Assembly (NCBI GenBank): GCA_014859785.1
Contig: JACUTP010000003.1
Coordinates: forward strand, 1-23,164
Length of the DNA: 23,164 bases
Source: Candidatus Methanoperedentaceae archaeon
Lineage (GTDB): Archaea > Halobacteriota > Methanosarcinia > Methanosarcinales > Methanoperedenaceae
Direction of reading: 5' to 3'
Both the position numbers and the translations under genes were made by a program. Each line of letters opens with the position of its first letter. Within the stretch, counting starts at the first letter, position 1. The notes under the pieces were generated by a model that had not been told where the DNA came from, made no database searches, and worked only from the letters and a program-made list of their open reading frames with translations. This document shows, piece after piece, positions 1 through 7,153 of this stretch.

Positions 1-30
1 AAATAGAACCACACTATTAAGGAGGCAGGC

Positions 31-135
31 ATGTTCAAATTCGCAAGAGAGCAAAGAATAATAGATATCGAAAACGTAATAAGCGCAGCTTGTTTATTTC
101 AGTCCTGTGAAAGATTGGGCACTGCCAGAAACTGA
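31..135 (+). pseudogene. Possible 5' remnant of an mtrH-like methyltransferase gene
   Basis: A 34-codon ORF with a strong Shine-Dalgarno (GGAGG, five bases before the ATG) starts MFKFAREQRIIDIENV and then runs into ISAACLFQSC and a stop. From memory, the first 16 residues resemble the start of MtrH, the methyltransferase subunit of tetrahydromethanopterin:coenzyme M methyltransferase, and its paralogues, which begin MF(K/R)F and continue into a GGQPGE motif. That motif and the rest of the roughly 300-residue protein are missing. The most likely reading is the stump of a deleted gene with an intact start site. It could also be a genuine small protein. The downstream neighbour is the convergent 3' end of nikQ. 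Confidence 0.35.
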
Positions 136-165
136 CGGTCTGTATTGTGGATTTAACCCGATCTA

Positions 166-972
166 TCAGATCAAATGTACAATTCCCACTACAAGTATCG
201 TAACCCCAATGAAAATTATTTCAGGTGCTTGTATCCTTTTTTTATGTACAAAGATATCGGCTGTATAGTCATAACCCCTGCTAAGCATGCTCTGGAATGT
301 CCTTTCTCCCTGTTCATACGACCGGACAAACAAAGAACTGATAGAATATCCGATATGCTCCAGTATCCATTTCCTCGGTACATTCTTATTCCAGATGTCA
401 AAACATCTGGATGCCTGAGCTCTACGCAGCCGATTCAGGATCCCCCAAAAGACGAAGAGATAGCGTATCATCATCGTAAGAAGTAGAGCGAACTCTCTGG
501 GAAGCTTCAGTCTCCGGGCAGATTCCACCATCTCTGTCATGGGTGAGGTAGATGAGAACAAGATCACAGTTGTTATCGCTACACTAAACTTTGCAAATAA
601 CACAGCTCCAAAAAGCACTCCTTCCTCAGTCCACGCCATGCCTATAATAGGAAGTTCGTGGACTGTGAACTCTGTTATAAATCCCTGTCGAAAGAATGGC
701 TGCATAATTGCAATACCAAGACCAAATGGTGTGAGCATTACATAACGCAAGGCAACATAAAAAAGATTCAACCTGGCAATAACGATCAAAAGAATCAGAT
801 ACATTTCGAGACCTGCAAGCTTCCATAGAGCTATAGTGCTAAATTTCGGAAGACTTACAATATAAATTATTATAGCGATCAGGAAAAGCAGCTTTATCCT
901 TCCATCAAGCCTGTGGATTGGAGTATTCTTATAGGTTTCCCGTTCTATATCTGTAAGAGATATCCCTGCCAT
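166..972 (-). CDS. nikQ: Nickel ECF-type transporter, transmembrane component NikQ (CbiQ family)
   Basis: This is the energy-coupling membrane subunit of a nickel (or cobalt) importer. It links the substrate-capture proteins NikM/NikN to the ATPase NikO in the cytoplasmic membrane. The 268-residue protein has hydrophobic helices near 27-43, 52-80, 118-140, 162-180 and 250-268. The two coupling motifs of the CbiQ family appear as ASR near 187-189 and SRG near 231-233, the first departing from the usual ARG. It is the last gene of nikM-N-O-Q and its start overlaps the end of nikO by 28 bp, so translation is probably coupled. A short AGGA lies just before the ATG. The family alone cannot separate nickel from cobalt; the nickel call rests on nikR upstream. 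Confidence 0.88.
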   Translation of the reverse strand: MAGISLTDIERETYKNTPIHRLDGRIKLLFLIAIIIYIVSLPKFSTIALWKLAGLEMYLILLIVIARLNLFYVALRYVMLTPFGLGIAIMQPFFRQGFITEFTVHELPIIGMAWTEEGVLFGAVLFAKFSVAITTVILFSSTSPMTEMVESARRLKLPREFALLLTMMIRYLFVFWGILNRLRRAQASRCFDIWNKNVPRKWILEHIGYSISSLFVRSYEQGERTFQSMLSRGYDYTADIFVHKKRIQAPEIIFIGVTILVVGIVHLI

Positions 973-1802
973 TGTTCCTGCATCATCCGTAAAAGTTCTT
1001 TTCTTGCGCCAGTCACAGTAAACCGGGTTTTGACAGGAATACCATCCTCCTGCAAACCCTGAAGAAGCCTTGTAACAATGGGCAGATGAAGATGTGATTC
1101 CCTTAATAGGTCAGGATCTGAGAATATCTCGGTTGGAGTTGCATCGGCTATTTTCTTTCCGTGGGACAGGACAGCGACCCTGTCAGAAAAAACTGGCACT
1201 ACATCAACATCATGGGTTGCGATCACAAAGGTTATCCCAAGCTTCTTATTTAAATTATATATTAGACGCAGTATTCTCTGTTTTCCTTCCGGATCAAGAC
1301 CTGCTGTGGGTTCATCAAGTATCATAACTTCAGGCTCCATTGCAAGGACTCCTGCAATAGCAACGAGTTTTTTTTCACCCCCGCTTAAATGGTGAGGGGC
1401 TCGCTCGTTGATCCCATTGAGTCCCACATTATTAAGCGCAGTTTCAACCCTTTGTTCCACAACATCCGGCCGCAATCCAAGATTGGTAGGACCAAAAGCC
1501 ACATCCAGGCGAACGGTGGGAAGAAATACCTGGTCATCAGGATTTTGATAGACAATACCCACAGTACGCCGGACTTCCTTCAGGTTCTTTTTGCTAATGG
1601 GTTCACCTTTTACCAATACCTCTCCTTTTTGAGGCAGGAGTATACCGTTCAGGTGCTTGATAAGGGTTGACTTACCTGAACCATTGGCACCGAGAAGAAC
1701 AAGTCTCTCGCCCTTTTCTATTTGTAGATTTACTCTGTCCAGAGCTAAGATTTTACCGCTGTAGTATGAGTAAACCAGGTTTCGAACGTCTATTATACTC
1801 AT
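945..1802 (-). CDS. nikO: Nickel ECF-type transporter ATPase NikO (CbiO family)
   Basis: This ABC ATPase hydrolyses ATP on the cytoplasmic face to drive metal uptake through NikQ and NikM/NikN. The 285-residue protein has Walker A GANGSGKST at 38-46, a Q-loop YQNP at 85-88, the ABC signature LSGGE at 139-143, Walker B VMILDEP at 159-165 and a switch histidine in IATHDVD. The order and spacing match CbiO/NikO-type energising subunits. The roughly 50 residues beyond the ATPase core are the C-terminal extension usual in this family. It lies 20 bp after nikN and overlaps nikQ. The SD before the ATG is weak (AAGGG about 11 bases upstream), so it may depend on translation of nikN. Confidence 0.92.
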   Translation of the reverse strand: MSIIDVRNLVYSYYSGKILALDRVNLQIEKGERLVLLGANGSGKSTLIKHLNGILLPQKGEVLVKGEPISKKNLKEVRRTVGIVYQNPDDQVFLPTVRLDVAFGPTNLGLRPDVVEQRVETALNNVGLNGINERAPHHLSGGEKKLVAIAGVLAMEPEVMILDEPTAGLDPEGKQRILRLIYNLNKKLGITFVIATHDVDVVPVFSDRVAVLSHGKKIADATPTEIFSDPDLLRESHLHLPIVTRLLQGLQEDGIPVKTRFTVTGARKELLRMMQEQWQGYLLQI

Positions 1803-1822
1803 TTAGTTCATACCCTTCTTTT

Positions 1823-2140
1823 CTAATTTTTCTTTTTAATCAATGAACTTACACCAAGCGCTAACACGAGCATGATGACAGTTCCCAACACTATAGCGAA
1901 TACTTCTCCGGGCTTTTCCATTCCTTCAATACTGTAATCCGAAAATGGAGACTCATACCCGACCGGGTTTTTTTCCTCAATTATTTTTTCTGCATGTTCT
2001 TCGGATCCACTGCCAACAAGAGTAATGATGTTCTTGTCGAGTCCATCAGGATTGTTAGAGGCAAGGAATGGAGCAAGAATTGATATCACAATCGCTATTG
2101 CTGTCCCTGCTAAGATGATCTTTTTGTTCTCAGGGGTCAT
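1823..2140 (-). CDS. nikN: Nickel transporter accessory subunit NikN (PDGLE domain)
   Basis: This small membrane protein helps the substrate-specific subunit NikM in nickel uptake. It has 105 residues with a transmembrane helix at each end (about 8-27 and 80-99) and an extracytoplasmic loop between. The family motif PDGLD follows the first helix at about 31-35, which identifies the PDGLE-domain group that accompanies or is fused to NikM. The start codon overlaps the nikM stop as ATGA, so the two are translationally coupled. CbiN has the same topology in cobalt systems but is recognised by a different sequence. Confidence 0.87.
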   Translation of the reverse strand: MTPENKKIILAGTAIAIVISILAPFLASNNPDGLDKNIITLVGSGSEEHAEKIIEEKNPVGYESPFSDYSIEGMEKPGEVFAIVLGTVIMLVLALGVSSLIKKKN

Positions 2141-2781
2141 GCTGGCACCGCCACCTTGGAACTTGATGCAACAAGATCAGGTCTGGTTTTCATCATAGAT
2201 GTTACAACTATGGCAGTAATTAATCCTTCTCCGATGACTCCGATGACTGCATGGAATGTTCCCATCCATATCATTGCTGGAATGAGGGGGAAGGTACCTG
2301 CTATTGCCAGTTCGATAGCAACTGCCAGTGCGCCTATAAAAATTCCTACCCATCCACCTATGAATGAAGCTTTCGCCATGCCAAGAGAGCCTTTGATCAT
2401 CCTGAATGTGTAATATCCCGTAAAGCTTGCTATGACTCCATTATTCAGAATGTTTGCTCCCATAACCGATATCCCTCCATCTCCGAAGAGAAAACCCTGA
2501 ACAATAAGCACAAGTGTCAGGATCAATATCCCTGCAAAAGGGCTTCCGAGGATTATTGCTGCCAGGACAGCGCCAATCATATGGCCGCTTGTTCCCCACG
2601 GTATGGGAATATTCAGAGCCTGAATGGCAAATATCCCTGCTGCAAGAGCAGCAAATATCGGGATCATCGATTCATCCATTTCTTTTCTTGCCCATCTTAA
2701 AGATAAGGCAACGAATAGCACAGCTGCTATCCAGTAGATTACCGCCTGTTCAAGGGGTATCAGCCCATCTCCAATATGCAT
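2137..2781 (-). CDS. nikM: Nickel-specific membrane subunit NikM (CbiM family)
   Basis: This is the substrate-capture component of the nickel importer. The 214-residue protein begins MHIGDG, the hallmark N-terminus of CbiM/NikM, where the free amino end and His2 bind the metal. His67 in the SGHMIG segment matches the further metal ligand known from characterised NikM. About six hydrophobic helices follow. A very strong SD, GGAGGTGG, sits seven bases or fewer upstream of the ATG, and this start is fixed by the need for Met-His at the N-terminus. It is the first gene of the transporter operon, with a TATA-like element and a candidate NikR operator upstream. Confidence 0.93.
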   Translation of the reverse strand: MHIGDGLIPLEQAVIYWIAAVLFVALSLRWARKEMDESMIPIFAALAAGIFAIQALNIPIPWGTSGHMIGAVLAAIILGSPFAGILILTLVLIVQGFLFGDGGISVMGANILNNGVIASFTGYYTFRMIKGSLGMAKASFIGGWVGIFIGALAVAIELAIAGTFPLIPAMIWMGTFHAVIGVIGEGLITAIVVTSMMKTRPDLVASSSKVAVPA

Positions 2782-2833
2782 TTTTCCACCTCCTGTATCA
2801 ACATTTCTATTAAATTATTATATTGTAATATGA

Positions 2834-2850
2834 TTTTATATTAATATACA
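2834..2850 (-). promoter_or_regulatory. Probable TATA box of the nikMNOQ operon
   Basis: Read on the minus strand, this A/T-only stretch gives TATATTAATATAAAAT, a good match to an archaeal TATA element. It lies about 53-69 bp before the nikM ATG, which would place the transcription start near 2812 and give a leader long enough to hold the strong SD. The candidate NikR operator lies immediately upstream. Confidence 0.5.
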
Positions 2851-2857
2851 ACTTTAG

Positions 2858-2883
2858 TGTTACGAATATTAACATTTATAACA
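2858..2883. promoter_or_regulatory. Candidate NikR operator upstream of nikM
   Basis: The half-site TGTTA (2858-2862) is followed by its reverse complement TAACA twice, at 2870-2874 and 2879-2883. The outer pair is TGTTA-N16-TAACA. E. coli NikR binds six-base half-sites also separated by 16 bp, so the spacing fits a NikR tetramer. The site touches the upstream side of the TATA element, where bound NikR could block assembly of TBP and TFB. The assignment is inferred from position and symmetry; no binding data are implied. Confidence 0.45.
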
Positions 2884-2983
2884 AAAGTGTGAATAATCAT
2901 TAAGGTTTAAATAACTTGCGGTTTACCAGCTATGAATTCATCAAAATCATCCGGGCATCACTAATTGTATCAAGCAGAATGAT

Positions 2984-3406
2984 TCACGCTTCTTGCCCTG
3001 GCTTAATAGTGGTCAGCTTCACATTCTTCACGCCCTTCAGCGCCATTATGCGTTCAGCAATAGCTTTTACTTCTTTCCCATCACCTTGCAGTATGAGAAC
3101 TTCCATACATTCATCATTGCTGATGTGAACGTGTACAGTCGACCTTGTAATAGTGGCAAACTCATGCTCCACGTCCAGCAGAGAGCTAACGAGCCCGCGC
3201 CGGGAATGTTCATAAGTCATGGATAAAATACCAATTCGCTCGCCCTGGACTTCGCCCATCCAGTCGTAGAAACGGATATAGCCCCTTATTGCGTCGCGTA
3301 CACCCTCAGAACGAGATGAGTAGCCTCTTTTTGTTATGATTTTATCGAACTTTTCAAGCAGGTTCTCAGGAAGAGAAACACCGATTCTTGACATGTCTTG
3401 ATCCAT
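2984..3406 (-). CDS. nikR: Nickel-responsive transcriptional regulator NikR
   Basis: This ribbon-helix-helix repressor binds DNA when loaded with Ni(II) and shuts off nickel uptake. The 140-residue protein has an N-terminal RHH domain at about 5-47 (SRIGVSLPENLLEKFD onwards) and a C-terminal ACT-like metal-binding domain. The four ligands of the square-planar nickel site are present by alignment: His81, His92, His94 (HVH) and Cys100. An SD, AAAGGAGG, precedes the ATG by six bases; the in-frame Met5 is a weaker start choice. It sits upstream of nikM on the same strand, 200 bp away, with its own TATA-like element. No TGTTA/TAACA sites are visible in its own promoter, so autoregulation through that motif is not evident. 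Confidence 0.93.
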   Translation of the reverse strand: MDQDMSRIGVSLPENLLEKFDKIITKRGYSSRSEGVRDAIRGYIRFYDWMGEVQGERIGILSMTYEHSRRGLVSSLLDVEHEFATITRSTVHVHISNDECMEVLILQGDGKEVKAIAERIMALKGVKNVKLTTIKPGQEA

Positions 3407-3456
3407 ATAATGCCTCCTTTATCAAGAATTGAAATAGTAGAGTATAATCTTTTGTA

Positions 3457-3465
3457 TTTTTTATA
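3457..3465 (-). promoter_or_regulatory. Probable nikR TATA box
   Basis: On the minus strand this reads TATAAAAAA, preceded by CTTTC, and lies about 51-59 bp before the nikR ATG. It is the best TATA-like element in the gap between the YdjM-like gene and nikR. Confidence 0.4.
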
Positions 3466-3503
3466 GAAAGCGGAATACTTCGCCCTCAGGAAATTGAATT
3501 CAT

Positions 3504-4481
3504 TCAGTATACCGCTGTCCCTCCCCTGTCAACCGATACGTTGAGGGATGTCAATCTGGGCAACCTGTTCCTGATTACAGAAGGTGTATCCCGCATTAAA
3601 ACCCTCTGCAGCGGGTCATAATATTCCAGAAGCCAGACCCCTTCCTCAAAAGATGCATTGATGGCAACGGCGTAAGCCCTCCATTTAAACATCTTAACCT
3701 GCGGAAGCTCACCTGCCCTTCCGAGAGCGTCATCCAGACCGGCACCATCTGAAAGCACGTTCAGGCGCAGGACAGTCTCGTTATACTGTGAACTCCTGTC
3801 AAATCCGTTGTACTTGTAGGTCGTTATATACTCACCGTCTGAAATGACATACCACTCAAAAGGATTCATGGTTGGATAGGCTTTGTTTTTATCTCCCCCG
3901 AAAAAACCAAGAGCCTCATTTTTCTCGTTAATCCTGATGCTGCCAATAATCGAAAACGTAAGGATGAATATCAGTAAAAAACTTACATATGTATGTTTTT
4001 GTACAGGTCGTTTGAAGATATACACAACAATTGCAAGGCTTACTATCATGAGGAAAGTATCAGTGTAGAAAAACACCTCAGCAGATTTCCTTGCCGCATC
4101 AATCGGGTAAAAAAGAGGAACACCCCGCGTTGTCAAAGAATCAAGGAAAAGGTGTATAACCACGCCAATATATGCAAACGCAATATTCCTGCGGGAAAAA
4201 ACCGGGTTAAAATCAACATACTTCCGAATTCTGGATTTTATTTTTTCATTACAGGCAAGATAAAGTACAGCGACAACAGTGAAGAAACCGAAAAAAAATG
4301 AGTGGGTTATACCCCGGTGTGTTATAAGGAAAGAGGTTGGATATATGCTGTTAATCCAGGTGATAAAAACATCAAAATCAGGTGCAATTCCACCGATAAC
4401 AAGGGCTGTCAGATACTCTTTTTTCACATTTGAGACTTTCCCGAGAAGGTATGGCAGCAATGAGTGTGATAATAGGTCCAT
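3504..4481 (-). CDS. YdjM/DUF457-type membrane-bound metal-dependent hydrolase-like protein
   Basis: The 325-residue membrane protein has the conserved DUF457/YdjM arrangement: Asp35-Phe-Asp37 after an N-terminal helix, His55-Arg-Gly-x-x-His60 (THRGITHS), and His110 to Asp114 (HLFLDSLT), a likely metal-binding set of His and Asp residues at the membrane. Several hydrophobic helices fill the first 190 residues, followed by a roughly 130-residue soluble domain. The substrate is unknown in this family. I chose the ATG at 4481 because GAGGGG lies six bases before it and the family starts MDxLSH. An ATG at 4499 would add six residues and overlap the upstream stop by one base but lacks an SD. It is probably co-transcribed with the methyltransferase-like gene upstream. 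Confidence 0.72.
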   Translation of the reverse strand: MDLLSHSLLPYLLGKVSNVKKEYLTALVIGGIAPDFDVFITWINSIYPTSFLITHRGITHSFFFGFFTVVAVLYLACNEKIKSRIRKYVDFNPVFSRRNIAFAYIGVVIHLFLDSLTTRGVPLFYPIDAARKSAEVFFYTDTFLMIVSLAIVVYIFKRPVQKHTYVSFLLIFILTFSIIGSIRINEKNEALGFFGGDKNKAYPTMNPFEWYVISDGEYITTYKYNGFDRSSQYNETVLRLNVLSDGAGLDDALGRAGELPQVKMFKWRAYAVAINASFEEGVWLLEYYDPLQRVLMRDTPSVIRNRLPRLTSLNVSVDRGGTAVY

Positions 4482-4498
4482 TAAATTCCCCTCGAACA

Positions 4499-5473
4499 TT
4501 ACTTAAGGAATCCGGTTATTAGCTGGTTTTCATTCCCGTCAAGGTCTGTTAATTCAATCTTACCGAAACCTGCCTTTTCAAGCCATTCCCTGTACCGGGA
4601 TTCAGTATATGTATTGCCGCCTTCAGTATTAGCAAGCATGTTAACGGCAAACATCTCTGCGATGGGGCTTCTTCCCCTCACGAAATCTTCAATAGCTATC
4701 ATTCCGTTGTTGTTTAACAGCTCCCCGGCGTGCCGGATCAGGTTCATATTTACATATTCCGAATAGATGTGGCATATATTGCCCATGAAAACGATATCGA
4801 ACGAATTCCCTTTTAAGTCTTCAACAAACCCGTCCATAGTAAAATCCCCTTTTTTCAGTTCAAGCCCTTTGATGTTTTTTAACCCGAAATGGTCGCCGAC
4901 ATAATCGATAGCATCAGGCATGTCGTACAGCATGGCATTCATACCTTTATTCAAAAAAGCCCTGGCGTATTTCCCGGGTCCGCCGCCGAGGTCAAGCACC
5001 TTTTTTGCATCACTCTTCCTGTCCAGGCAGTGGTTTAAGGTTTCTTCAACTAAATTATCTGGTCTTGCTGCCATGGCATTCATAAATGCTCCAACGTCAC
5101 GTTTTTTATCATTCCCGGGCTTTGCCCCTTTTATAATATCAGGAAGATTAAGCCATGCCTTCATAATATCCATGAAGTGGGGGAGCGAACCGCCCACAAA
5201 ATCCTCGCCGTGCTCGAGGAAGAGGGGACGCGCCCTCCCTGAAATTACATATTTTTCCCCATACCTGTTTACATAACCCATAGAACAGAGTGCTTCAAGT
5301 ATGATGAACAGGGCACGTTCATCAGCATGCAGTATTTCTTTCAGTGAATTGATATTTCTTTCTTCGGAAACGGCTTCAAAAATCCCTGACCTGTATGCCG
5401 AACCCAGTACCACAAGTTTACTTGTGTCGTCTTTTGTTTTTTCTATGTCTGTTAGACTGCCCTGTGAATACAT
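4499..5473 (-). CDS. SAM-dependent O-methyltransferase-like protein
   Basis: The 324-residue protein has the layout of small-molecule O-methyltransferases (plant caffeate-type and hydroxyneurosporene types). A winged-helix dimerisation domain at about 15-80 is followed by a Rossmann methyltransferase domain whose SAM motif VLDLGGGPGKYA lies at 159-170. The acceptor cannot be read from sequence. The ATG at 5473 is preceded by AGGAG at a spacing of seven bases. An upstream TTG at 5515 would add 14 residues but has no SD. The stop (TAA) shares one base with the alternative ATG of the YdjM-like gene downstream. Divergently transcribed from the receiver-like gene at 5684. Confidence 0.75.
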   Translation of the reverse strand: MYSQGSLTDIEKTKDDTSKLVVLGSAYRSGIFEAVSEERNINSLKEILHADERALFIILEALCSMGYVNRYGEKYVISGRARPLFLEHGEDFVGGSLPHFMDIMKAWLNLPDIIKGAKPGNDKKRDVGAFMNAMAARPDNLVEETLNHCLDRKSDAKKVLDLGGGPGKYARAFLNKGMNAMLYDMPDAIDYVGDHFGLKNIKGLELKKGDFTMDGFVEDLKGNSFDIVFMGNICHIYSEYVNMNLIRHAGELLNNNGMIAIEDFVRGRSPIAEMFAVNMLANTEGGNTYTESRYREWLEKAGFGKIELTDLDGNENQLITGFLK

Positions 5474-5581
5474 AATTTCACTCCTGTGTATTGATAATGA
5501 ATCTCTAAATTTCAATCCCGTCAGATTATCAAACTAATACATTTAATAGTTTATCAAGATAGTTGATTCCCTTGATTGGTT

Positions 5582-5592
5582 TGTGTAACACA
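5582..5592. promoter_or_regulatory. Palindrome TGTGTAACACA in the divergent promoter region
   Basis: This perfect inverted repeat around a central A lies just upstream of the TATA box of the receiver-like gene and about 110 bp from the start of the divergent methyltransferase gene. The position suits an operator. No factor can be named. Confidence 0.3.
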
Positions 5593-5599
5593 TCCAGAG

Positions 5600-5607
5600 T
5601 ATAAATC
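5600..5607 (+). promoter_or_regulatory. Probable TATA box of the receiver-like gene
   Basis: TATAAATC at 5600-5607 predicts transcription from about 5630. That start lies after the upstream ATG at 5624, which argues that translation begins at 5684. Confidence 0.45.
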
Positions 5608-5683
5608 TTAAAATCCGTGACAAATGCATGTGAAAATTTATCCTACTACCCCTCATATTAGTGTGATTCCTATCTACTCCTAT

Positions 5684-6334
5684 ATGATACAAAAAAATGA
5701 AAAATTCATACTGATTGTAAATGGTAACCCCAACAAAGCAGAACTGTTTGCAGAATTATTCTTATCTGAAGATTATGTAATCGATATTGCAAATACTGGA
5801 GATGAATGCCTTTCGATACTGAAAACCATGCCCCCTGATGTAATTTTACTTGATATTGAACTTCCGGATATAGATGGCTGGGAACTAATCGAAAAAATAA
5901 AAGAAGCAAACCTGGATATTCCGGTTATTGTACTTTTGTCAACTCCCCCGGCTGCTGATATACTTTCAAATAATTCCATTGTATCTGAATACCTTATGAA
6001 ACCCGTTACTATAGATGGTATCCTCATGGCAGTAAAGGATGCGGTGGAAATCCCGAATATTTTTGATGAGTCGATTGAACTGGTGAAAAATACCGGGGAT
6101 AAAAACAATATCATAAATTTGTTAGAGGATAAATATTTCAAATTATTGAAACAAAACATATATGATAAGAAATTGTTTTTCCTGCTAAAGCAGCTTTATC
6201 CTGATGAGGAAATTAATATAAACTTCTCAACAAAGTCACTGCTTGATGAGTTAAAAAATAAAATCAGCGCAACACACAGTGAGATAGATGTTTTCAAAAA
6301 CGGTTATGACATGAAGATTATTGAAGAGAGCTAA
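5684..6334 (+). CDS. Response-regulator-like protein with a degenerate receiver domain
   Basis: The 216-residue protein has a CheY-like receiver fold over residues 6-122. The phospho-acceptor Asp57 (LLDIELPDIDGWE), Ser86 and Lys106 (MKP) are in place. The acidic pair that holds Mg2+ after the first strand is missing: where receivers read VDD, this one reads VNG (Asn13-Gly14). Phosphorylation would be impaired or absent. Residues 123-216 form a charged, probably helical domain that I do not recognise and that lacks an obvious DNA-binding motif. The ATG at 5684 puts the first beta-strand at the usual distance from the N-terminus. An ATG at 5624 would add 20 residues but lies before the predicted transcription start. 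It sits directly upstream of the archaellum operon on the same strand; a role in motility is only inferred. Confidence 0.7.
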   Translation: MIQKNEKFILIVNGNPNKAELFAELFLSEDYVIDIANTGDECLSILKTMPPDVILLDIELPDIDGWELIEKIKEANLDIPVIVLLSTPPAADILSNNSIVSEYLMKPVTIDGILMAVKDAVEIPNIFDESIELVKNTGDKNNIINLLEDKYFKLLKQNIYDKKLFFLLKQLYPDEEININFSTKSLLDELKNKISATHSEIDVFKNGYDMKIIEES

Positions 6335-6349
6335 ATTTACGTAAAGGTT

Positions 6350-6356
6350 TGTTTTT
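6350..6356 (+). terminator. Oligo-T terminator after the receiver-like gene
   Basis: A run of seven T follows GG 16 bases after the stop codon. Archaeal RNA polymerase often terminates at such U-tracts without a hairpin. This would separate the gene from the archaellum operon. Confidence 0.35.
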
Positions 6357-6456
6357 TTGGGGGCAGGCATATAATTTTCGGGAAGTAATTTATTTAAAAA
6401 ACCGGTTTGTAAGGTTTCTGGAAAGCTTTGCCATATCACACGTTTTTCACAACTTT

Positions 6457-6465
6457 GTTTATATT
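6457..6465 (+). promoter_or_regulatory. Probable archaellum operon promoter (flaB1)
   Basis: GTTTATATT is the best TATA match in the 215-bp gap before flaB1 and predicts a transcription start near 6490 with a leader of about 60 nt. A weaker candidate is TTTATTTAAAA at 6389-6399. The gap also holds the palindrome AAACCGGTTT (6399-6408) and two TGACGT copies (6488-6493 and 6501-6506), possible control sites or early leader sequence. Confidence 0.4.
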
Positions 6466-6549
6466 CAGGTATTGACCAAAGGATGTTTGACGTAAAAGAA
6501 TGACGTCGAATAAAAGAATAAAAATAAGAAGTAAAAAACCGGAGGCAAT

Positions 6550-7140
6550 ATGATAAAAAATAAAAACCATCTCGCAAAAGATGAAAACGGTGATGTCGGT
6601 ATCGGCACGCTGATAGTATTCATTGCGATGGTACTCGTCGCCGCCGTTGCAGCAGCAGTGTTAATCCAGACATCCGGTGTGCTGCAGGAAAAGGCGCAGA
6701 GTACTGGTAAAGAAGCAACAACCGAAGTATCATCGAATCTCAAAGTCAATGCAGTTATAGGTAATGCAACATCTACTTCAATAGATGCGTTAAATATTAG
6801 TGTTTCATTATCTTCAGGCGGCTCTGAGATTGACATGAACCAGGTAATTGTAAAGTACATAAACGGTACAAAAACAACAAACCTTGAATACAGTGCAACC
6901 GCGGCTAATGGTACGTATTTTATGTACACTGAAGACAGGGACGTCGCAGGCACAGAAGGTGTTCTTTCAACAGGCGACCTCGGTAAAATTACTATTAACC
7001 TGACCGGAACATCCCAGGAACTCTTACCGAGAGCATCAGGGACAATACAGATAATCCCGGAAAAAGGAACAATGGTTGTGAAGGATGTTATTGCACCGCC
7101 TACTTTCGGAACCAAGACAAAAATCCAGTTATTCCCGTAA
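6550..7140 (+). CDS. flaB1: Archaellin FlaB1 (major archaellum filament subunit candidate)
   Basis: The 196-residue prearchaellin is secreted, cleaved by the FlaK/PibD peptidase and polymerised into the archaellum filament. The leader [14 protein letters not shown] ends in Gly14 at the predicted cut, followed by [20 protein letters not shown], the archaetypal hydrophobic filament-core helix. The rest is a surface beta-domain with five N-glycosylation sequons (Asn72, 82, 105, 120 and 150). A good SD (CCGGAGG) lies upstream. It heads the operon and is followed after 13 bp by flaB2. The first 127 bp from codon 15 match flaB2 at all but eight positions, all synonymous. Confidence 0.95.
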   Translation: MIKNKNHLAKDENGDVGIGTLIVFIAMVLVAAVAAAVLIQTSGVLQEKAQSTGKEATTEVSSNLKVNAVIGNATSTSIDALNISVSLSSGGSEIDMNQVIVKYINGTKTTNLEYSATAANGTYFMYTEDRDVAGTEGVLSTGDLGKITINLTGTSQELLPRASGTIQIIPEKGTMVVKDVIAPPTFGTKTKIQLFP

Positions 7141-7153
7141 GGAGCGAATGAAT

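Noticed and set aside
160..172. Inverted repeat GATCT-ATC-AGATC at the nikQ stop as a terminator
   Set aside because: The stem is only five base pairs and no T-tract follows on the minus strand, so chance is a sufficient explanation.
166..2781. Cobalt (CbiMNQO) instead of nickel transporter
   Set aside because: The second small subunit is of the PDGLE (NikN) type, and nikR with a candidate operator lies directly upstream, favouring nickel. Cobalt transport as a side activity is not excluded.
5624..5683. Upstream ATG extension of the receiver-like gene
   Set aside because: The ATG at 5624 precedes the transcription start predicted from TATAAATC at 5600, and the added residues do not resemble a receiver N-terminus.
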